Positions 59,301-64,000 of a DNA stretch of 64,000 nt are shown piece after piece (the stretch's first letter is position 1; each line of letters opens with the position of its first letter). Position numbers and translations under genes: made by a program. This DNA is from Phorcus lineatus. Taxonomy: Eukaryota > Mollusca > Gastropoda > Trochida > Trochidae. A model generated the notes under the pieces. That model searched no databases. It saw only the letters and a program-made list of their open reading frames with translations, and had not been told where the DNA came from. The stretch spans positions 21,838,304-21,902,303 of the forward strand of contig OV121090.1 of assembly GCA_921293015.1 (NCBI GenBank), written 5' to 3'.

Positions 59301-60541
59301 CAGCTTCTTGATGATTTTGATCAGTGAGGAATTTGCCTTCTTAGTCAAAAGAAATGAAACATACAACTTCAATTGCCCATTTAGGTATGATAACCCCCAT
59401 CTTAAATATTCATTGCTTGTCAATGATGTAAAATATAAAGGAGTGAGTGAGTGAGTTATTGTTTAAAGCCGCTTGGGCACTATTTCAGCCATTCATTTAG
59501 CGGCGTAAAATATAAAGGAGGTAGGGGATAGCTTAGAACGCGATAATGATGGATATTTGAGACAATTTTCAATTCATTAAAAAAACATATTCTGTGAGCA
59601 TAACAACTGTCTCAAAGATGATTTGTTCAGACACATGTTATTATGAGGCATTTGCATATGAAAATTCCATAACCAAAAGGTAAAAACTAAAGGATTACAT
59701 AATCAAGACATATTGATGCAGTGTTGATGAGGCTTGATTCACTGACCACGCTGACAGATAAAACAGAGCTATGAGGATTTTTCCTTTTTTCATCTATGGA
59801 AACCGAAACAAAAACATCAAATTAGATGTTTTCATTGATAGCCAAACTTTTGACTTTCTTCATAATCATGGCTATTATCTGTTGGGAGCAACTTTAGAAT
59901 TGGTTCGCCACCTAGAAATTAGAATACATATCTTAAACCAAATGCTAACCCTAACCCTAACAGTAACAGTAACACTAATCCTAAACCTAAACCCTTACCC
60001 TTTACGTAAAAGGGGAATGATATTGAAGATGATATATCGAAGAAAACATAGACATAAAGGTATGTTATGAAAATGGGTGGCGAACCAATTCTAAAGTTGT
60101 AACATAACGGCTCCGACAATTTTTTTCTTATTGAATGAAATAAATTCAAAACATTTTGATAGTTTGATATTGACATTTCACAATCAATCAAAGTCTAAGT
60201 TCATTGAAATGAAACACACACCACCCTGATAAGATAAAAGTTGATTAAAGAGAAGGTAAAAGCTGTAAGTCTCACGAATCTACCTATTCAGGTGAAAGGT
60301 TACACAGGTAAGTGTAAAGTCCAAAGTTCATCTTCCTTCCAGACTCTCTGACAAGTGGAGGAAAACGTGACATGAAACTAAATATGAATACCTTACTACT
60401 CGCAAAGTATTAAATTAGCATAAATTGTACAAAAATAAGCAATTCACCCTTTAACAAGACACAATATTCGAAAGAAAAGAGGAAATACCTAAAAGTAGCA
60501 GACGACAAAATTGTCAGACATTTTCTCATGGAGGCTGCCAT
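47325..60541 (-). CDS. ECI2: Enoyl-CoA delta isomerase 2 (ACBP plus crotonase domains)
   Basis: Ten coding exons in transcript order: 60541-60489, 59107-58948, 57882-57784, 57022-56846, 56461-56389, 55289-55187, 54589-54469, 54150-54061, 48475-48332, 47480-47325 (1176 nt, 391 residues). The enzyme shifts cis- and trans-3-enoyl-CoA to trans-2-enoyl-CoA so that unsaturated fatty acids can enter beta-oxidation. A basic presequence ([18 protein letters not shown]) precedes an acyl-CoA-binding domain (about 35-110, with [10 protein letters not shown] and KAKWQSW). A crotonase domain follows (about 135-391): [10 protein letters not shown], the oxyanion block YFCSGNDL, and the catalytic glutamate E277 in [10 protein letters not shown]. 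The C-terminus is SKM, a permitted variant of the peroxisomal SKL signal, so both mitochondrial and peroxisomal delivery are plausible, as in vertebrates. Intron 8 is 5.6 kb because it holds a DIRS element in sense orientation; intron 9 holds a SINE. Confidence 0.94.
47899..48221 (-). mobile_element. tRNA-derived SINE, full length with target duplication
   Basis: On the minus strand the head is tRNA-like, with box A (tagcgcagtggttagcgcg) and box B (gtggttcgaatcccgc). The body follows, and the end reads cgataaaccccaactcac. cttcacatagaa flanks it at 47887-47898 and 48222-48233, a 12-bp target duplication. It is the best preserved of the five copies in the window and lies in ECI2 intron 9. It is not a working tRNA gene. 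Confidence 0.88.
48713..48950 (-). repeat. DIRS inverted terminal repeat, 3' side
   Basis: Inverted copy of 53478-53695, sharing the block from tcctccttggggtac to ccacttatcaatc. Its outer extension (about 48713-48750, with cctgtagaggtttcagattc) is not in the other repeat but is mirrored in the internal complementary region. Confidence 0.9.
48988..49087 (-). repeat. DIRS internal complementary region
   Basis: The left half (48988 to about 49039) is the reverse complement of the outer end of the 48713 repeat. The right half (about 49040-49087) is the reverse complement of the outer end of the 53695 repeat. The two meet at ttcgattc. In the DIRS model this segment aligns the two ends so that a circular DNA can be formed. 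Confidence 0.9.
49456..50500 (-). pseudogene. DIRS tyrosine recombinase, frameshifted
   Basis: The N-terminal core-binding part lies in one frame (about 50500-50045: [21 protein letters not shown]). The catalytic part lies in another (about 50055-49456). One extra base near 50050-50060 separates QLLTWKAS from [10 protein letters not shown], just before the first catalytic arginine. The remaining catalytic positions are visible: the box AHSVRA supplies H-x-x-R and FIRHYQLD the nucleophilic tyrosine. In intact elements this enzyme integrates the circular DNA without target duplication. Confidence 0.85.
50275..51418 (-). pseudogene. DIRS reverse transcriptase/RNase H, internally deleted
   Basis: A basic Gly/Lys tail joins abruptly to RT sequence at about 51150, so the RT N-terminus is missing. 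Motifs [25 protein letters not shown] (motif A, with the metal-binding Asp) and [12 protein letters not shown] follow. The YxDD box and the rest of the palm, thumb and most of RNase H are absent: at about 50810 the sequence jumps to the C-terminal RNase H segment ([32 protein letters not shown]), which runs in a different frame. The frame holding RT reads on into the recombinase, making an apparent 452-residue fusion that is an accident of the deletion. Confidence 0.85.
51419..52917 (-). pseudogene. DIRS gag-like region, broken
   Basis: The start (about 52895-52770) encodes a Cys/His-rich module, CFNCGG...HELCITC then SECSTC, split by a frameshift at a stop codon near 52825. Downstream, 52423-51419 is open for 334 residues rich in Pro, Ser and acidic residues. 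It stops at a TAA (51421-51419) after which the same frame continues into the basic tail and the RT remnant. The stop is therefore probably a nonsense mutation or a deletion scar. The role (capsid-like RNA packaging) is inferred from position only. Confidence 0.7.
53478..53695 (-). repeat. DIRS inverted terminal repeat, 5' side
   Basis: Pairs with 48713-48950. Over the shared part I count roughly five or six differences. The outer end (cccttctgaaaaagaatc) is unique to this side and is mirrored in the right half of the internal complementary region. Confidence 0.9.
56078..56235. mobile_element. 158-bp near-perfect palindromic MITE
   Basis: Arms starting atagagattattacc fold back along nearly the whole length, and the centre (tgtattaggc...gcctaataca) is itself palindromic. 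It lies in the ECI2 intron between the exons at 55289 and 56389 and has no coding capacity. Confidence 0.85.
57485..57603. mobile_element. Small foldback element
   Basis: The left arm (about 57485-57530, ccaatgacatactatgttc...gtgcctaaatat) pairs with the right arm (about 57557-57603) around a short loop rich in ctctcgctct. It lies in an ECI2 intron. Confidence 0.75.
58035..58380. repeat. Interspersed repeat, copy 2
   Basis: Diverged copy of 45240-45590 in an ECI2 intron. Class unknown. Confidence 0.5.
59428..59520 (+). mobile_element. 61-bp insertion with 16-bp target duplication
   Basis: gtaaaatataaaggag occurs at 59428-59443 and 59505-59520. The 61 bp between start with gtga repeats followed by gttattgtttaaagccgctt and end attcatttagcggc. 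Similar sequence lies near 54268-54330, and the gtgagtgagtt start is also the 3' end of the SINE at 47899. It therefore looks like a very short SINE-end copy. It lies in ECI2 intron 1. Confidence 0.75.
59889..60099. mobile_element. Foldback element enclosing telomere-like repeats
   Basis: 59889-59912 and 60076-60099 are perfect 24-bp inverted repeats (ends caactttagaattgg and ccaattctaaagttg). Between them, 59943-60000 contains CCCTAA-type repeats (ctaaccctaaccctaacag) decaying through cagtaa and cctaaa variants. There is no coding frame. It lies in ECI2 intron 1. Confidence 0.8.
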
Positions 60542-60545
60542 CTTT
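60534..60545 (-). promoter_or_regulatory. YY1-like site over the ECI2 start codon
   Basis: On the gene strand the ATG is embedded in AAGATGGCAGCC, a full match to the YY1 consensus often found just downstream of animal promoters. It also supports this ATG as the start. Confidence 0.45.
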
Positions 60546-61616
60546 GCCGTAGCTTAGAGAACAAGAGTTCCTTCCCTTACATTATACAATCGGAAAATCT
60601 CGTCCGATCACTAAGGCTACAGGTTGGCTAACCATAAAGAGAAACAAAGTCTCTGAAGATTTTCTCTAATGGATTAAAACAAATAATCTTAGTCACTTGA
60701 TTTATTATTTTTCATTCTTTAAAATGATTTTCAACATGTGATATTCCTGTTTATTTCAGCAGCAAATTCAATCTCATTAAAATAAGTTCTAAATATCGTT
60801 AGGGCTGCACTACTTGAGTAACTGAACGCCTCGATCAGTTTTCCAATCAAATTTCATTTTTAGAGAATAATCTATATATTTATCTATATGAGTGCAGATA
60901 AGTTTCTTTTATTGTGAACATTTTCATTTGGAACAATTCATGAATTGAAACTTATAACATTAATTCTATAGTTGTATTTTTATCGTTTTTAAAGATCTTG
61001 TTAGTTTTCAATATGTACACGCCGGAGCTTATATTAATTATTCCAGAGAGTATGTACAACGAGTCAATTAGATCGAGGCCATTTTTAATGCGTTTGATCC
61101 GGCGCACGCAGTTACTATTAGACAGTTACGGAAACTAGACTGTGCTTGAATAACAAGGCGTATCATATACAATTTATTAAATGGAATGGACTACACGTAA
61201 AACTCCGACGTCAGATAATCAGATAAATTGTCGAAGCATTCGTAAAATTTCTAAAACGGCACCGTAACCGACAAACATGACATATGCCTGTCGGTGGATG
61301 TAATAAGACAATTTGTTAATTCATATACATGTGGAATATTTGTAGAAATAACTATACTTTATTTAATTTATTTTTCCAAACTACTACACATTTATAGATA
61401 TTTTTGCCTTCTCCGTATTTAAAGTAACATCTAGTATATTACTGGAGTAACAATATTTCTCTAAACAGGGGTAGCTGCGTAATAAAAGTAGAAGAATTTA
61501 TGACGGACGTACCTCGATCTATGGGAGAGAATGTGACATGTCAAATGTTGTCAAAATTGTTGTTTTATTGAGTAGGAATGATTTTTTTCTGAAAATGTGT
61601 GTTGATATGTTCACTA

Positions 61617-61895
61617 CACAGGCGCCTGACTCTGAATTTACAATATCATGTAAGTATATGTACATGTAGCTATATAACATAAACAAGGTCTGACACTAGT
61701 GACAGAGTCGTATCTGCAATAGGACCGGAAATTCTTTCCTGGCTCGGTTACCCTCTGTAAACTTCGTAGACAGATCCAAGTTTGCATTTCCGGTCCTATT
61801 GCAGACACGACTCTGTCAGACCTTGTTTATGTTACATAGCTACATGTACATATACTTACTGTATGATATTGTAAATTCAGAGTCTGGCGCCTGTG
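61617..61895. mobile_element. Foldback element with arms over 100 bp
   Basis: The left arm (61617 to about 61732) and the right arm (about 61787-61895) pair almost completely, starting cacaggcgcc and including aatttacaatatcat, tatatgtacatgtagc, aacaaggtctgac and gcaataggaccggaaat. The left arm has about 9 extra bases (tagtgaca) near 61698. The loop is about 55 bp. Confidence 0.85.
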
Positions 61896-63510
61896 GTTCT
61901 TTAATTGGGCAGTATAAAGGCGTTTGTGATTTTTGTTTAATACCGGACAGTAATGTGTAACACGGCGGGAGAGCCTATTACGATAAAACATAATTATGTT
62001 AAGTTATCTTAAAAAACTTAAGACGCATTTGGGTTTGCAAAGAATACGTTAAAATTACATAAAAAATTATGCAAAGATGAAAATGCATCTTTAAGGGTCA
62101 TATAACTAATATACATGTAAATAAGACTTGTTATTTCGGTCACCACATATGGACAATGTCGATGCGCGAATTTCTTTGAAAACAAGAAATTATCAGTTTA
62201 TTCATTTTACATGAACATGAGACTGAGAAGATTTGAAATAGAATCATCACATTGTAAATTGATATGAGAAGCAAACAAATGTATTACATGTCACTAAATG
62301 CTTTGATAAATCATTCTAGATCTATGTCGTTATTTGTTCAATTTAACATAACATGAAAGGAATGTCAATAATCAATACAATGTTCATGTATCATGAATTG
62401 ATCACCGGTCCAGAAAAATGCATATGAATTTCACAATCTCTTTAAAATAAGCTCTAAATTTAAATTTTATTTGAATGAGATTGATGAATGTCGGAGAAAC
62501 CATTGAAAACTAACGGGACTGAACAGGGATTGAACTGCGTTGACTTTAATGTAGCTTTGAACCCAAACCAAAGTGAAGTTAGAATACAGTTCCAAATAAC
62601 GTTACGTTGTTCTATTTGGGAATACACTATCTGAAATAGAAAATATTGAAGGACTTCTTTTTCGTGTCGAACAACTTGCGGAATTCGTACCCACACCCTC
62701 ATGATCACAGTCGGGCAAACCGCAAGATCGTATTGACTCGTTCAAGAATTTGTAATCGGTTAGTAATCAAGTTAGGATGTGGACTGGACCGAAAAAGTAA
62801 AAGAATTTGTCCTGTTGAAGATAGTATGATCCCAAATATAACAGTGTTACATGTGTTCACTATCTAAATGGCATGTAAATTTAATTCTTTTGTAGCAGAG
62901 AAAGTCGAATCAAGAGCGACTCTACAGTAACCTTTCACCTTGTTATAAAAGAACGTTGTGTTATGTTGGACACATTATTTACATTCAGATAGCTAGAAGC
63001 TATATAGGGGAATTGAATAAGAAAGGGAATAAGGAATCGCATAATGTACTTTGCTTTTTTATTACTTTGCATTAGTTCGGGAAAACTGAAAGAAACCTTT
63101 TCACTTTTTCGAATCTCATATCATGACCCCTTTTAGTTGCAACATTATTTCTCTGTGTCGTGAAAACAACTCAAAAACTATCAATGAGATTATGACATGA
63201 TTCAATTACTTTACATAGATTTCATATTTCTATATTATATTTAAAAAATATTTATACACGCTTTTGAAAGGCTTTACATTGATTAGTCAATTGACAAACT
63301 TTAATGTGAAAGGAATTAAATTTTAACCAGAAATGGGATTCATGTTAATGCGAGCTTTTGTTGATGTCTTTTTGTTCGTCAACGAATGCATGTCGTTGAA
63401 AATGTAACTGTTTAAGTGTGTAATCTTATTATCCGATATGCAGTTCGATGCTGTTGTCAGCGGCAATAGTGCACGCATTTTCTAGATAATAATGTATATC
63501 GTACCTAACA

Positions 63511-63868
63511 GGAGGACATCGACACTCATTTCAGCTCTCTGTCTTACTTAGTTTTCTAAGCAAGTGACTTGCAAATACATTCTGAAGAAGTTCCGACTAC
63601 CTTCGTCACTAAGGAACATAAAAATTCTACAAGCGATAGTGCACAAGGGAGAAAAGAAATATAAATTGTTGAAAACGTCTAAAACACATGAGGACATCGC
63701 CACTCATTTCAGCATTCGGCCGACGCAATCAATTTTTTTTTCTGAGCAATTGACTTGCAATACATTATGAAGAAGTTCCGACTACCTTCGTCACTAAGGA
63801 ATATGAAGATTCTACAGGCGATAGTGCACAAGGAAGAAAAGAAACATTAATTGATGAAAACATCTAAA
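63511..63868. repeat. Tandem duplication, about 177-bp unit
   Basis: gaggacatcg.cactcatttcagc begins both units (about 63512 and 63689). gaagaagttccgactaccttcgtcactaagga and the segment around gcgatagtgcacaagg are repeated with few changes. No coding potential or transposon ends were seen. Confidence 0.85.
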
Positions 63869-64000
63869 ACAGAATTGTGATCAGCTATTAAATATACCTT
63901 AAGCTCTTTAAAAGATGTAGGTATAATTATGACAAAACATATTTCTTAATCACAATAACAGCATGGTTGTGTACCAAACGTAGCAGCTGCCGCTTTTGGA

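Larger units (their letters stand above)
60542..64000. other. Intergenic region upstream of ECI2
   Basis: No exon was recognised. Contents: a MITE terminus at about 60766-60815 with an inverted relative near 62446-62488, a short aacaggggtagctgcg foldback at about 61455-61535, a large foldback at 61617-61895 and a tandem duplication at 63511-63868. The ECI2 promoter presumably lies within the first few hundred bases; no TATA box is evident. Confidence 0.6.

Overview
The window is animal nuclear DNA. It is AT-rich, its genes are split into short exons by GT..AG introns, and it carries tRNA-derived SINEs, many foldback elements (MITEs) and one DIRS-type retrotransposon. The proteins (tubulin ligase TTLL9, mitochondrial ACADS, ECI2, an EGF/fibrinogen-domain secreted protein) are metazoan. 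The SINE and gtgagtgagtt-type repeats resemble those of marine molluscs; I infer a marine lophotrochozoan, probably a mollusc, from the repeats only.

Layout. Positions 1-6960 are non-coding and repeat-bearing. A secreted protein gene (signal peptide, coiled coil, five EGF modules, fibrinogen C-terminal domain) runs 7034-22566 (+) in ten exons; its introns hold MITEs, a SINE beside a splice acceptor, a decayed array derived from the end of an EGF exon, and a hairpin-forming minisatellite split by a poly(A)-tailed insertion. 22603-30776 is a gene desert with foldback elements and a short retroelement. TTLL9 lies at 41575-30981 (-) in fourteen exons coding for 439 residues. Head-to-head with it is an intronless ACADS at 42391-43638 (+). 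Tail-to-tail with ACADS is ECI2 at 60541-47325 (-), ten exons coding for 391 residues; the DIRS element (about 48713-53695) sits in its eighth intron. 60542-64000 is non-coding with a large foldback and a tandem duplication.

How the genes relate. ACADS and ECI2 both serve fatty-acid beta-oxidation and are neighbours; TTLL9 (axonemal tubulin modification) shares an 815-bp divergent promoter region with ACADS. The EGF/fibrinogen gene is unrelated. No new protein system was found. The most interesting signals are structural: a DIRS element whose circle-junction region (ICR) can be read directly, an eightfold array of a 12-bp palindrome matching a p53 half-site, a foldback element enclosing telomere-like repeats, and the decayed exon-derived array. 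Exon boundaries were assigned by hand from splice sites, reading frame and family similarity; all coding lengths close in frame.
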